Positions 1-8,811 are shown, counted from the first letter of the stretch. The stretch: 64,000 bases of DNA from Neorhizobium alkalisoli (GCF_007829835.1 NZ_VIWP01000010.1:1-64000); one strand, 5' to 3'. Translations and numbers: made by a program. Notes: generated by a model from the letters alone, not told the origin.

Positions 1-157
1 TCAGCGCATTTTTGGTGGGATATCCCAGCTGGCGAATGGTCGCGTTAAGCCGCTTGCCAAGCCGGATATAGAGTTCAACTGCTCGAAGTCTGTCTGCGTA
101 GGAATACATGAACTACCTCCTGGTGGTCCAAGTTTTCGTCCGCACCCCCACCGGCTC
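1..157 (-). mobile_element. Edge of an IS3-like insertion sequence (partial)
   Basis: The minus strand from about position 112 down to 1 reads as the start of a transposase OrfA. It opens with ATG (110-112) followed by Tyr-Ser-Tyr-Ala-Asp-Arg-Leu-Arg-Ala and contains a helix-turn-helix-like stretch ending Pro-Thr-Lys-Asn-Ala-Leu at the window edge. A GGAGG lies just upstream of the ATG. This start is typical of OrfA of rhizobial IS3-family elements. The element end is probably near 157, where a TGA that begins the presumed terminal repeat also closes the kinase-like frame. The rest of the element lies outside the window, so the family is assigned from about 37 residues only. Confidence 0.55.
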
Positions 158-710
158 AATTCCGCGTGGAAACCAACAGGCGAAACCACAAATCCGTCGG
201 TGGCAGCGAAAAGGTCGTCCTGAGGTCTCGAACGAAGATGTTTTGCGGCTTTAGGTCTTGGTGAACCAGGCCGCGACCGTGACAGTGCGCGAGACCTGCC
301 GACAGCTGAATCAACAACGACAATCGCCCGAGATCACCCCAATGAGGATCCTCTATGAAATCGGACAGATCGCCCTCCCAGCGCCGGAAAAACGCGATTG
401 GCACCCCAAGGATAAAGATGACGTCAAACGGCCAATGTACGTTAGGATGGTAATGCGCCGCCGTCTGCAGCTTGATCTCACGCAGGAAGCGCTCCGCCCG
501 TTCAGCTGGTGAAATGTCTTCGCGCCGTCGCGGGAATTTAGCGCAGGTCAGTCGAGGAAAGACGCTATCGCCGTTATCGAGGAAGACGATTTCACCCGAG
601 AAGCCCGCGCTACTGTTTAACGCCTTTTGCGCCTTGCCCCAAAAAGCGAGGAGCTGATCGCGGAGTGGGATTGGAAGCTCGTAGAACGCGTCAGACGGAA
701 TTTCGGTCAA
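156..710 (-). pseudogene. Ser/Thr protein kinase-like gene, 3'-truncated by the IS
   Basis: The 184 residues resemble the N-lobe and first part of the C-lobe of a eukaryotic-type protein kinase. The clear hallmark is the catalytic loop His-Gln-Asp-Leu-Lys-Pro-Gln-Asn near residues 150-157, preceded by a helix containing Leu-Ala-His-Cys-His. The activation-segment DFG and everything after it are missing, because the frame stops at 156-158 where the IS3-like element begins. The start is TTG at 710 with GGAG six bases upstream. A kinase ending here would lack the Mg-binding DFG and substrate lobe, so it is called a disrupted gene. The upstream 95-codon frame at 829-1116 runs in the same direction and may belong to the same unit. 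Confidence 0.6.
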
Positions 711-828
711 CTGTATCTCCCGACCTGGACGGAAGCTTTATAACGTTCCAGCTGGGCCGCTTCTATCAGTTTGGACGTCGATCTGGCTTTCAACTTCGCC
801 GATCCTCGCGGGAGCGTGGAGGGATTCG

Positions 829-1116
829 TCAAAGAGGGCGCTCTGCCTTGACGCGAGCCGCGCTCAGAAGCAGCTGCATGTACGTCTCGAAGCTGACGCC
901 GTCCGCCCGGTTGAGGCTGGCGACCAAAGGGTCGTGGATGAGGTCCACCAGGCTCAGCTCCAAGATCGGCGAATTGAACCGTCCCGAATGATGGGACAGC
1001 GGATGCGAAGAGAGCTCCTGATCGCCGTTGGCGCAGCTCTCGACCATCCGGAGCGCGTCAACGACCGACACGTCGAAGGTTGATGATCGCGGATGCGTGT
1101 TAAGCGTTGCCGTCAT
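829..1116 (-). CDS. Hypothetical protein (95 aa), upstream of the kinase remnant
   Basis: A 95-residue frame with ATG at 1116 and GGGAG about seven bases upstream. No family is recognised. It has no membrane segment or signal peptide, and the composition is mixed with several His and Ser in the middle. It sits 118 bp upstream of the kinase-like frame on the same strand and could be the first gene of that unit, or the front half of a larger protein that has lost its frame. Support is the ribosome site, strand and lack of a better competing frame, so this is a moderate call. Confidence 0.4.
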   Translation of the reverse strand: MTATLNTHPRSSTFDVSVVDALRMVESCANGDQELSSHPLSHHSGRFNSPILELSLVDLIHDPLVASLNRADGVSFETYMQLLLSAARVKAERPL

Positions 1117-1400
1117 CGTCGTCTCCCTCGTAAACAGGCTGTAGTCCGATAAGCCACTGATGTCGCCGAACGGGGCCAGACTAATTTCAGGAGAGCCGCC
1201 CGGCTAGCATACTTTGGTGTACTCAGCGCTCGCGCATGGAAAATCACCATGGAACGAGCATGGGATACACCCGTGACCCCGATGGCATACCTAAGTTCAG
1301 TTACGTAAGCCGTGGTTCGACGTCAGTGTGGTTCCGCTGGAATGCAAAGCGTTGCATCCGAGCAGTTTCAGCGAACCAAATCGCAGTGAGGGCGACGAAC
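1117..1400. other. Intergenic region between divergent genes
   Basis: About 280 bases between the minus-strand hypothetical gene and the plus-strand hydratase relic. A plus-strand frame extends through part of it from 1236, but that segment has no recognisable protein similarity and lies upstream of a better start at 1401. The stretch is expected to hold the divergent promoters. No convincing -35/-10 pair or operator was found by eye. Confidence 0.4.
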
Positions 1401-2207
1401 ATGACGACTGCATCAGGAATCCAGATTGGCAGGGCATATCTATCTCAAAACCGTGTTCGTGACCAACGCCTCTTCGAGCTTCCCGCTCATACGTTGCGGT
1501 CTCGTCGCAAGTCGAACGGTGCTTCCCTAACTATCGAGAGGCCGGAGAAACCCGGCTCAATCGTTGGAGGTCAACGCGGTAACGGGCATGACGGCGCGAG
1601 CAGGGCGGGCTATGCCGTCCTCGGTTTCTCCGAACCCGTCCAGCGCCATTTCGGCGCTTCATGCCCCCGGCTTATGCAGGCCGACGGCGGTAGACGGTTT
1701 TCGGACGATGACATGTCGGTTCACGAGAACACCGTCGGCTACCAGATCGACATCGCTTTCGAAATCGCGCGTGAGTATCCGTTCGTCGGCGAGGATATCA
1801 CCGCCGAGTCCGTTTCGAGGGTCATCGCTGGCGTATATCCGGTCCTGGTTGCCTTCAACGGCTACCGACACCGCTCAGGCCGTCTGACGCGGATCGATCA
1901 CGCGGAAATCACAATGGAGTCCACGCCGATCCCGTGCATGGACCTTTCCGGAGATGTGGACGTGCGTGCTGTCGTGCACAGGGACGGCCGCACCGCATGG
2001 GATGTGACGTCCATGCTCGTTCGCCCCCTTAGGGCATTGCTGTGGACCGCCGAACGACTGCGGGAAGAGGGTTCCCGGCTGAAAAAAGGAGATATAGTGA
2101 CGTCCGGCACCTATCCCTTTCTTCTCGACATCCGTCCGGGCGACCGTTTGATCGCGGACGTGGTCGACAAGGCCGAGATCAGCCACAGGTTCGAGAACGG
2201 TGTATGA
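1401..2207 (+). pseudogene. 2-keto-4-pentenoate hydratase/FAA-hydrolase-family relic, frameshifted
   Basis: The last ~165 codons (about 1710-2207) resemble the MhpD-type hydratase half of the fumarylacetoacetate-hydrolase superfamily. They include a Gln-Ile-Asp-Ile-Ala-Phe-Glu segment where the metal-ligand acidic residues usually lie, and a C-terminal Lys-Gly-Asp-Ile-Val-Thr-Ser-Gly-Thr followed by Pro-Gly-Asp-Arg. The N-terminal part is broken up. A start at 1401 (Met-Thr-Thr-Ala-Ser-Gly) fits the family, but the expected Trp-Lys-Val-Gly-type segment near 1555-1575 reads in a different frame, and the frame returns near 1605. At least two small indels are needed, so the gene is probably inactive. 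Family enzymes hydrate 2-hydroxy-penta-2,4-dienoates or related acids; the substrate here is unknown. Confidence 0.45.
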
Positions 2208-2209
2208 TG

Positions 2210-5041
2210 TCAGGCGGCCGGAACGCTTGGCCGATCTACCGCTTCAAAAGCATCATCCGGCCGCGTGGAGTGGTATGCTTCGGCCACCGCGGCATGCGCT
2301 TCATCCTCCGTCCCCGGTAGAAGAGCGTCGCGGAAGCCGACCGCGGCCTTGAGCTGGAAGGCACGCGCACCCTGCTGGCGCGCTGTCGAGATCGCAATGC
2401 GAAAGGTTTCGGCCGCCAATTCCGCATTCGTTGGAACGATGAACGTCGCCTTGAGCCGCAGGAGCTCGGCAAGCTGGAACTGCTCGCCCGTTTCCGTCGC
2501 CCGGCCGATCGCGCGGTCGATCAGATCAAGGGATTCCCTTGTTCGTCCCGCGCGGAATGCGCACTCCGCCTGGGCGGCGGCGATGGTGGTCGCGGTGTTC
2601 GCATGCATTTGGGCGTCGGCGCGGACGAGAGCCTCGTTAAGCAACGCTTCGGCTTCTTCCAGCCGACCATCCGACAAAGCCACTTCGCCCTTTAAGCCGA
2701 TTGCCAAGGCCTCGAAGGCAGGAAGTCCGTTGCTGGTGGTGATTTTGTGAAGGTCCGCTGCGAGTTCCTGCGCTCTGTCGAGATCTCCCGACCAAAGGAA
2801 AACGCCCGCTCCGTGCGTGAGCGCGATCGCCAGGCAGACGGCGTTGCCGTATGTGCGAGATTCCTCCAGCGCCAGCTCGACTTCCTGAAGGGCCCTGTCC
2901 GTTTCTCCCTCTATCCAAAGCGTCCTGGCGTAGAGCGAGCGCGCTCTTACGAGCTGTAGCATCGCTGTGAACGAAAGGTCGAGGAGGGGATATCTGGGGA
3001 CGGCGGCCTCCAGGTAATGGCGCGCCTGCGCTAATGAACCGAGATAGGCAAGCGTCGTCCCGTTCATCCAGCCGCACAGGAGCCTGGCCTTGGGAATGTT
3101 CGCCTCGGCCGAAAGAGCCTCGAAATCCCTGGCTGCCTCAAGACCCTCTTGATACTTTCCTATCCTGGTGATGAAGACGTTATAGGCCGCTAGCGTGCGC
3201 ATCTCGCGCCCGACATCTCCAAGCTCCCGGCACAAATCCAGGCATCGACTGTAGGCCGTCTTGACCTGAAGCATGGAATGTACCGCCATCGTCCCCGTCA
3301 GGGCCACGGCTTCGCAAAGAGACGCTTCAGTCGCGAGGTCGAGCTCGGTCGCCGTCGCGAGCGCTTTCGCCGCCCACGACCCGCATTCCGTCAGGAGCCC
3401 CATTTCGTAGAAAAGCGGCCAGGACGACGCGATGAGCGCGACGCCGACATCGTCATTTCCATCCTCGGAAAAGCACCATCTCAACGCAGACCGGACATTG
3501 GCAAGGAGGTCGCTGGTTCTGTTCTGCTCGCCCCATCTCTCGAAAGGCGGGGTCAACTCGGTCAGCTTCCGCGTGAAGGCAAGAAAATAGCTTGCATGTT
3601 CTTGGCTGGCGCGGGCGAGTTCGCCCTCGTGCTGCTGAAGGGCTTCCCCTGCATAGGCGCGGGCGGTCTCGGTGAGCCGATAAAGCTGTTGTCCGGTCTG
3701 AAGCGAGATGAGCGACTTTTCCGCCAGGCTCTCGCAGAGATCGAAGACTTCTTCTTCGGTGGTGTCCATAAAGGCAGCCACCGCTATCGCCATCTCCGGC
3801 GTGAAGCCCCCGTTGAACACGGACAGGGCCCGGAAAAGCGCCTGCTCCTCGCGGGTAAGCAGGTTGTAGCTCCAGTCGAACATCGATCTCAGCGTCTGAT
3901 GACGCGGAAGCGCTGCTCGTCGGCCTCGCCAGTGAAGTCGAAAGCGGTTCTCGAGCAGTTGGACGACACCCGAAATTCCATGTGCGCCGGCGCGACCAGC
4001 CGCCAGTTCCAATGCCAATGGGATGCCGTCGAGCCGATGGCATATCTGCGCGGCCTTGCTCGCGTCTTCGTCACCGGGTTCACCTCTCAGTCCCGCAGCG
4101 GCAGCCCTGTCGAAGAAAAGCTGGACGGCGGGAAAGTGCTCGATGTCCGCAGCTGAGATGGCCGCGCCGGGAGGTGGTGCTTCGAGTGGCTGGAGGTGCA
4201 GAACTATCTCGCCTTCCACCCGCAGTGCTTCGCGGCTGGTGGCGAGTATATGAAGACCCGGCAGGGCATCGAACAGTGATTCTGCCAGTATCGAGACGTC
4301 TTCGACGATGTGCTCGCAGTTGTCCAATACCAGCAGGAGACGGCGACCGTCCAGGTTCCCGACGATGGATGTCAGGAGATTCGGGGCGGAGGTGTTCAGG
4401 CCTAGAACGTTCGCCAGACCCGTCAGAAGTTCCGCGGCGTCCTTGAGAGCGACCAAGTCGTAGTAGTAGACGTGGCCCTCGAATTCGTCGAGCATCTGGT
4501 GTGCCGCCGCGACGGCAACGGTCGTCTTTCCGATGCCGCCGGATGCGACAACCGTGACGAAGCGACGATCGAGGATATCGGCGACGAGCTCCGCGACAAC
4601 ACCGTCACGCCCAATCATCCGTTTAAGCGGAGGAGGGACATCGATGGTCGGGCGTGTTGCGGACGTCGCGGGAAGGGAGGTATGCGTGACCGCTTCTAGC
4701 GGCGCTTCCCTTTCGACCGGAGCGATAAAACAATAGCCTCGCCCCGGTATGTTGCGAACGTACTTCTCCCGGTCGCCGTCGTCCAGAGCCTTTCGGAGCG
4801 ATGCAATCTGCACCCTGATCGAGCTTTCTTCCACGAAACTCGAAGGCCAGGCGTGACTTACGATGGTGTCCTTCGAAACCACTTCCCCGGCGTGCTCCAG
4901 CAACAGGGTCAGGATGTCCGTCGCGCGGCTGCCGATTTCGCACGGTTCCCCGTCGCGCTGTAGCGAGCGCTGGGACGCCAAGAAGCGATATGGGCCGAAC
5001 GTGTAAATCATGGTGCCGTCACACTGAGTCAATCTCAGCAT
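2210..5041 (-). CDS. Winged-helix DNA-binding / STAND (NB-ARC) ATPase / TPR-like transcriptional regulator
   Basis: A large regulator of about 943 residues. Residues ~12-108 form an OmpR/CadC-type winged helix, with Arg-Gly-Tyr-Cys-Phe at the wing. A STAND/AfsR-like ATPase follows, with Walker A Gly-Gly-Ile-Gly-Lys-Thr-Thr near 168-174 and Walker B Leu-Leu-Leu-Val-Leu-Asp-Asn-Cys-Glu-His downstream. The C-terminal half is helical, Ala/Leu/Glu-rich and TPR-like. There is no membrane segment, so it is cytoplasmic. Several starts are possible. ATG at 5041 is chosen because an inverted repeat at 5064-5080 lies upstream and the winged helix starts soon after; the frame extends to GTG at 5116, and ATG at 5011 is another option. 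Such proteins are thought to switch DNA binding on after ligand and ATP binding; the signal is unknown. The divergent neighbour is an NTF2-like gene. Confidence 0.8.
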   Translation of the reverse strand: MLRLTQCDGTMIYTFGPYRFLASQRSLQRDGEPCEIGSRATDILTLLLEHAGEVVSKDTIVSHAWPSSFVEESSIRVQIASLRKALDDGDREKYVRNIPGRGYCFIAPVEREAPLEAVTHTSLPATSATRPTIDVPPPLKRMIGRDGVVAELVADILDRRFVTVVASGGIGKTTVAVAAAHQMLDEFEGHVYYYDLVALKDAAELLTGLANVLGLNTSAPNLLTSIVGNLDGRRLLLVLDNCEHIVEDVSILAESLFDALPGLHILATSREALRVEGEIVLHLQPLEAPPPGAAISAADIEHFPAVQLFFDRAAAAGLRGEPGDEDASKAAQICHRLDGIPLALELAAGRAGAHGISGVVQLLENRFRLHWRGRRAALPRHQTLRSMFDWSYNLLTREEQALFRALSVFNGGFTPEMAIAVAAFMDTTEEEVFDLCESLAEKSLISLQTGQQLYRLTETARAYAGEALQQHEGELARASQEHASYFLAFTRKLTELTPPFERWGEQNRTSDLLANVRSALRWCFSEDGNDDVGVALIASSWPLFYEMGLLTECGSWAAKALATATELDLATEASLCEAVALTGTMAVHSMLQVKTAYSRCLDLCRELGDVGREMRTLAAYNVFITRIGKYQEGLEAARDFEALSAEANIPKARLLCGWMNGTTLAYLGSLAQARHYLEAAVPRYPLLDLSFTAMLQLVRARSLYARTLWIEGETDRALQEVELALEESRTYGNAVCLAIALTHGAGVFLWSGDLDRAQELAADLHKITTSNGLPAFEALAIGLKGEVALSDGRLEEAEALLNEALVRADAQMHANTATTIAAAQAECAFRAGRTRESLDLIDRAIGRATETGEQFQLAELLRLKATFIVPTNAELAAETFRIAISTARQQGARAFQLKAAVGFRDALLPGTEDEAHAAVAEAYHSTRPDDAFEAVDRPSVPAA

Positions 5042-5063
5042 AGAAGGCCCGATACCCTCCGCC

Positions 5064-5080
5064 AACCTAGCTGGTAGGTT
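5064..5080. promoter_or_regulatory. Inverted repeat upstream of the winged-helix regulator
   Basis: Arms AACCTA (5064-5069) and TAGGTT (5075-5080) with a 5-bp centre form a perfect repeat 23 bases upstream of the chosen start. It may be an autoregulatory operator. It would lie inside the coding region if translation began at 5116, which argues for a later start. Confidence 0.35.
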
Positions 5081-5357
5081 AGGTTTGTATCCCGGAGACG
5101 CTTCGCCCCGGTACACGCTTTCACGCCCGATCCCGACGTTATGTCGCGCCGTTAAATAGGCGGGAAATCACCGCTGTCCTCAGGAGCGCCTTTTCACATC
5201 GTTTCACATGCCATTCCGAAGGGTCCATGCGACAGTGAAGGTGTGGAAAGCAGTCGAGCAAAGCTGCCTAACGCGGCAGACGAGGCGATGGCATGCCTCA
5301 AATGCCAATAGATACAGCCACGTGACGATACACCGCTCTTGGAAGGTCGGCCAACCG

Positions 5358-5726
5358 ATGAACGCACACTCAACCCCGGAAATGATGAACCGCAAGGTCA
5401 TTACGGACTTTGTCGAAGCGATCAACTCGCGCGACATCGAGCGGCTTCTGGCGCTCTTCGCCGCCGACGCGATAGTGAACGACCAGTTGAATGAAGTTCA
5501 GGGCCTCGCCGAAATCGGGGAGTGGGCGAAAACCGATGTAGCGGGCGTGTCCCTGTCGATCGAGGCGATTTCCATCCGTCGACACTACGGCAGCACCATC
5601 ATGAAGGGCAGCGTCGACGGTACGTTCGACAAGCGCGGGCTACCGGACCCGCTGCTCTATAAATTCTATTTCGTGCTTTCTTTCGAGAAGATCGCGCTGT
5701 TGGTGGTTCTCCGGGACGAGGCCTGA
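5358..5726 (+). CDS. NTF2/SnoaL-like domain protein
   Basis: A 122-residue protein beginning Met-Asn-Ala-His-Ser-Thr. Its layout is that of a SnoaL-like NTF2 fold: an N-terminal helix with Val-Ile-Thr-Asp-Phe-Val-Glu-Ala-Ile-Asn-Ser-Arg-Asp, then the Leu-Phe-Ala-Ala-Asp-Ala strand, and a curved beta-sheet ending Leu-Leu-Val-Val-Leu-Arg-Asp-Glu. The frame is open from 5208, but the first 50 codons do not look like protein, and GGAAGG upstream of 5358 is an acceptable ribosome site. Family members are isomerases, cyclases or binding proteins, so no reaction can be assigned. It is divergent from the STAND regulator, which may control it. Confidence 0.6.
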   Translation: MNAHSTPEMMNRKVITDFVEAINSRDIERLLALFAADAIVNDQLNEVQGLAEIGEWAKTDVAGVSLSIEAISIRRHYGSTIMKGSVDGTFDKRGLPDPLLYKFYFVLSFEKIALLVVLRDEA

Positions 5727-5735
5727 CGACGGCTG

Positions 5736-5756
5736 CTCCCCCGATCCATGGGGGAG
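5736..5756. terminator. Perfect hairpin after the NTF2-like gene
   Basis: CTCCCCC, a 7-base loop and GGGGGAG start ten bases after the stop codon at 5726. There is no T-run on either side, so it is a terminator-like hairpin or an mRNA 3'-end stabiliser. Confidence 0.5.
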
Positions 5757-5984
5757 GTCGGGAAGCGCGATGCCTGCTACCTGCATCACTTGAGACCGAA
5801 TAATACCTGAAAAAGAACGAATTGAAGGGTCGCGAGCAAAGCATTCCTTATTCGAATGTCACCAGCGCAACCGTAATCGCATCCAGTCGCATGGACTGTT
5901 TTCTTTACTTAAATTTCTAGCATCACCGCTGGTTTCGGTCCTCGGGTGCCGATTTCACCGACGGTGAAGGGCGGAGTGAACGAT

Positions 5985-7301
5985 ATGAATATGACGACGT
6001 TCCCCAATGACGACCTCGATCCAACATGTTTGAGGGAAATGAGCCGTCGGCTCAAAGAGCTCGAGGTCAGCGAAGCGCGCTACCGGACGCTGTTCAACAA
6101 CGTGCCCGCCGCCGTGCTGCAGGTGGACGCAAGCGATGTGGAAGAGGCTTTCACCAACCTAAAGCACAGCGGCGTCGAGGATATCGACGCGTTTCTTCTC
6201 GAGAATCCGCAACTGGTCGATCAGGCCAACAATTCCGTGATCGTAAGGGAGGTGAATGACGTCGCGCTGACACTTTTCGGAGCCACGGATATCTCTCAAT
6301 TGCTGGCCCCCGTCGCCTATGTCTTCGCCGGAACGCCAGAGGCGTCCCCGAACGTGATGTCCGCCCACTTCCGAGGACGGCCAAACCATTATCAAAGGCT
6401 CAAAATCAAGACCTTCGACGGCAGGACCATCGACGCCGCTCTCATGGTCTCCTTTCCGCAGGCGGCTGCCAATTTCGATACATCGGTGCTGATGATCATC
6501 GACATGACCGAGCAGGTCCGCATCGAGAAGGAGCTCAAGAAGATGGAATCCGAATTCGCTCACTTCTCCAAGCTGTCCATTCTCGGAGAGTTTTCCGGGG
6601 CGATCGTCCACGAGGTCAGGCAGCCATTGTCGGTGGTCGCCAATGACGCCGCTACAGCGGCACGCTGGCTCCAGCGTAACGATCTCAACCTGCCAAAGGT
6701 ACGAGAGCTCGTCGAAAGAATCGAGGAAAGCGTCCGTCGTGCGAACGAGGTCATCAAGCGTGTCCAGGACATGGCGACCAAGGCGACGCCCGAGAGGCAA
6801 ACGTGCGACCTCAACCGACTGGTCGCCGGAGCGCTTACGTTCGTCAAGAAGGAAGCGACCCGCAGATCCGTGACGATCAGCAGCAATCTGTCTGCGGAAA
6901 TCGCGACGGTTGAGGCCGATCCGGTTCAGATCCAGCAGCTTGTCGTCAATCTCGTCGTCAACGCGATGCAGGCGATCGAGAGGACGCATGCGCAGTCCGG
7001 GCGGGTGCAGGTAACCACCCGAAGCGACGGTGAGCGAGCCTTCGTCGAAGTTCACGATACGGGACCGGGCATCCCGGACGGGATTGCGACGGAAATCTTC
7101 GAGAGCTTCTTCACGACCAGGAAGGAGGGAATGGGCATGGGGCTGTCGATTTGCCGTTCCATTGTCCAGAGCCACGGCGGCGTCATTTCGGCGCGGAACA
7201 CCTCGGAGGGCGGCGCGGCATTCGAAGCTTGGCTGCCTCTCGTGTTTGTCGAGACGGACAATGCACCGGAAACCGAGACGAGCCGACAACCCGCAGAATA
7301 G
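5985..7301 (+). CDS. PAS-containing sensor histidine kinase
   Basis: A soluble histidine kinase of 438 residues. A PAS-like sensor covers roughly residues 25-180 and is followed by a short coiled linker. The dimerisation/phosphoacceptor box is Val-His-Glu-Val-Arg-Gln-Pro-Leu-Ser (His209). The ATPase domain has N-box Asn-Leu-Val-Val-Asn-Ala-Met-Gln-Ala, G1 Asp-Thr-Gly-Pro-Gly-Ile-Pro and G2 Gly-Met-Gly-Met-Gly-Leu-Ser. No membrane segment is seen. ATG at 5985 is preferred over the open frame from 5946 because GGAG lies eight bases upstream. It is followed after 24 bp by a FixJ-type response regulator, the obvious partner. The arrangement recalls FixLJ-like pairs, but haem-binding features were not identified, so the signal is unknown. 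Confidence 0.85.
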   Translation: MNMTTFPNDDLDPTCLREMSRRLKELEVSEARYRTLFNNVPAAVLQVDASDVEEAFTNLKHSGVEDIDAFLLENPQLVDQANNSVIVREVNDVALTLFGATDISQLLAPVAYVFAGTPEASPNVMSAHFRGRPNHYQRLKIKTFDGRTIDAALMVSFPQAAANFDTSVLMIIDMTEQVRIEKELKKMESEFAHFSKLSILGEFSGAIVHEVRQPLSVVANDAATAARWLQRNDLNLPKVRELVERIEESVRRANEVIKRVQDMATKATPERQTCDLNRLVAGALTFVKKEATRRSVTISSNLSAEIATVEADPVQIQQLVVNLVVNAMQAIERTHAQSGRVQVTTRSDGERAFVEVHDTGPGIPDGIATEIFESFFTTRKEGMGMGLSICRSIVQSHGGVISARNTSEGGAAFEAWLPLVFVETDNAPETETSRQPAE

Positions 7302-7325
7302 ACGGAAGGCGCAGGAGGACCTGAT

Positions 7326-7985
7326 ATGATACACTCGATGGAACTGCAGAATGCCGCACCGTTGATCACGATCGTCGACGACGAAGACATCGTCCGCAAA
7401 TCGTTGATCGATCTTTTCGGCTCTTTCGACATGCCCGCGGTAGCCTTTGACGGTCCTGCCGATTTTCTCGCGGGCTTCGATCCGGGGCGTCCGGGTTGCA
7501 TACTTCTCGATATCAACATGCCTGATTTCAACGGTCTCGAATTACAGAAAAGGCTGTCGGCGATGGGCTGCAGCCATCCGGTCGTCTTCATAACTGGCTT
7601 CGAGGACGTCAGGATTTCGGTGGACGCGATGAAGGCCGGGGCGACCGACTTCTTCCTCAAGCCCTTCGACAGCAAGAAAGTTGTCGCCGCAGCCCTCAAG
7701 GCCATCAATCTCGATGGCGAACGTAGGACTGAACGCGTCAACCTCGACAACGCCCACAACTGCTATGGAAAGCTGACGCCCCGGGAACGTGAAGTTCTCA
7801 AGTTCGTCACCGACGGCCTGCTGAACAAGCAGATCGCCTGGGAGCTGGGGATCAGCGAGATCATGGTGAAGCTGCATCGCGGCCGCATGATGAAGAAGAT
7901 GGAGTGCCGGACATTGAGCGAACTGGTGCGCCGTTACGACCTGCTGGCCGCGGCGGACGCGATGGGGGAAAGCGCGAGGACCTGA
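7326..7985 (+). CDS. FixJ/NarL-type response regulator
   Basis: A 219-residue response regulator. The receiver (about 12-130) has the acidic pair Asp18/Asp19, phosphoacceptor Asp62 in Leu-Leu-Asp-Ile-Asn-Met-Pro, a Thr in Val-Phe-Ile-Thr-Gly and Lys in Phe-Leu-Lys-Pro-Phe. The C-terminal LuxR-type helix-turn-helix begins at Leu-Thr-Pro-Arg-Glu-Arg-Glu-Val-Leu. AGGAGG lies about eight bases before the ATG. It is co-directional with and 24 bp downstream of the histidine kinase, so the two form a two-component operon. The recognition-helix region reads Glu-Ile-Met-Val-Lys-Leu-His-Arg-Gly, close to FixJ-class regulators. Targets are unknown. Confidence 0.9.
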   Translation: MIHSMELQNAAPLITIVDDEDIVRKSLIDLFGSFDMPAVAFDGPADFLAGFDPGRPGCILLDINMPDFNGLELQKRLSAMGCSHPVVFITGFEDVRISVDAMKAGATDFFLKPFDSKKVVAAALKAINLDGERRTERVNLDNAHNCYGKLTPREREVLKFVTDGLLNKQIAWELGISEIMVKLHRGRMMKKMECRTLSELVRRYDLLAAADAMGESART

Positions 7986-8006
7986 AGGGGCGGACCTTGC
8001 GCTCGT

Positions 8007-8450
8007 TCAGCGATACCCGACGCCCATAACGTACTCCTTCAGCAATTCCTCCTCGCTTTCGGCCTCCCGCAAAAGGCCACCTAGAATGTCCCGGGCGTTT
8101 ATAACGCCGATCGCGCATCCGTTTCGATCTTCGACCGGAAGGTGTCTGAAGCTGTTTTGGCTGAGCACCCGCCAGACCTGCTCGAGCTCATCGGTAGGCT
8201 CGCAGCTGACAATCTCCTTCTGCATCACGGACGCGACAGGAACCGCCGGATCCAGCCTGCCGCTTCGTACGAAGCTGCGCATGAGATCGCTCTTCGTGAT
8301 TATCCCGGCAAGTCGCCCGTCATCGCGGCACGCCAGCACCATTTCGGCTCCGTCCCGGAATAACGTCGCGGCGTCGAGCGCCGGAGCGTCAGGCGAGATT
8401 TTAACAAGGCGGGCTCTCGCCCTGTCGAGAATCTGCTCTACGAAAACCAT
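8007..8450 (-). CDS. CBS-domain pair protein
   Basis: A 147-residue protein consisting almost only of two CBS motifs (about 8-65 and 72-130). The first includes Gly-Ile-Ile-Thr-Lys-Ser-Asp-Leu-Met-Arg and the second Gly-Val-Ile-Asn-Ala-Arg-Asp-Ile-Leu, both typical adenosine-nucleotide-binding endings. ATG at 8450 is chosen because GGGAG lies about nine bases upstream and the 40 upstream codons of the open frame are not protein-like. Stand-alone CBS pairs sense AMP/ATP or related ligands and act on partners; the partner is not evident. The gene converges on the FixJ-type regulator, with only 21 bp between the stops. Confidence 0.8.
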   Translation of the reverse strand: MVFVEQILDRARARLVKISPDAPALDAATLFRDGAEMVLACRDDGRLAGIITKSDLMRSFVRSGRLDPAVPVASVMQKEIVSCEPTDELEQVWRVLSQNSFRHLPVEDRNGCAIGVINARDILGGLLREAESEEELLKEYVMGVGYR

Positions 8451-8811
8451 TGACTTCGTCTCCCAAGGTGACCGGATGGGCGCGCCATCGGCCGTTGAAC
8501 GCCGACACGGTCCGGAAGCAGTGAGACATGAGACCCTGCGTAGGCGGCTCCTCAAGCTAGCGTCGGGCACTTTCCAACGGAAGCTATACCTCCGTTTGCC
8601 TTAGTCGCATGGTGAAGGCGGGCCTTCTCTATCAAACGGGAAGAGCAGGGCCGTCCCGGCGGATGGACGACCCTGCTATCGCGTGCCGTTCGCTGGTCCC
8701 TGCCGACGAGGATAGCGGGGACATCTTCTGTAGAGGCGGTCTACATGGACGCGATCTGCGAGAACGAGAATACACGCCCTGATACGCTGATCCATGTAGA
8801 CCGAGGTATAC
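8451..8811. other. Intergenic region without a gene
   Basis: About 360 bases between two minus-strand genes. It contains the strong hairpin at 8645-8676 and should hold the promoter of the CBS-domain gene. No coding frame in it is convincing. Confidence 0.5.
8645..8676 (-). terminator. Long hairpin downstream of the HlyD-type gene
   Basis: GCAGGGCCGTCC (8645-8656) pairs with GGACGACCCTGC (8665-8676) over an 8-base loop with one mismatch. It lies about 135 bases after the HlyD stop and lacks a clear T-run. It could be a terminator or a rhizobial extragenic palindrome. Confidence 0.4.

Noticed and set aside
5190-5210. Direct repeat TTTCACAT-CG-TTTCACAT as an operator
   Set aside because: Two short copies nine bases apart, with no match near other genes. 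It could be chance and is not assigned to any regulator.
6159-7334. 391-codon minus-strand open frame
   Set aside because: Antisense of the histidine kinase, which has all kinase boxes on the plus strand.
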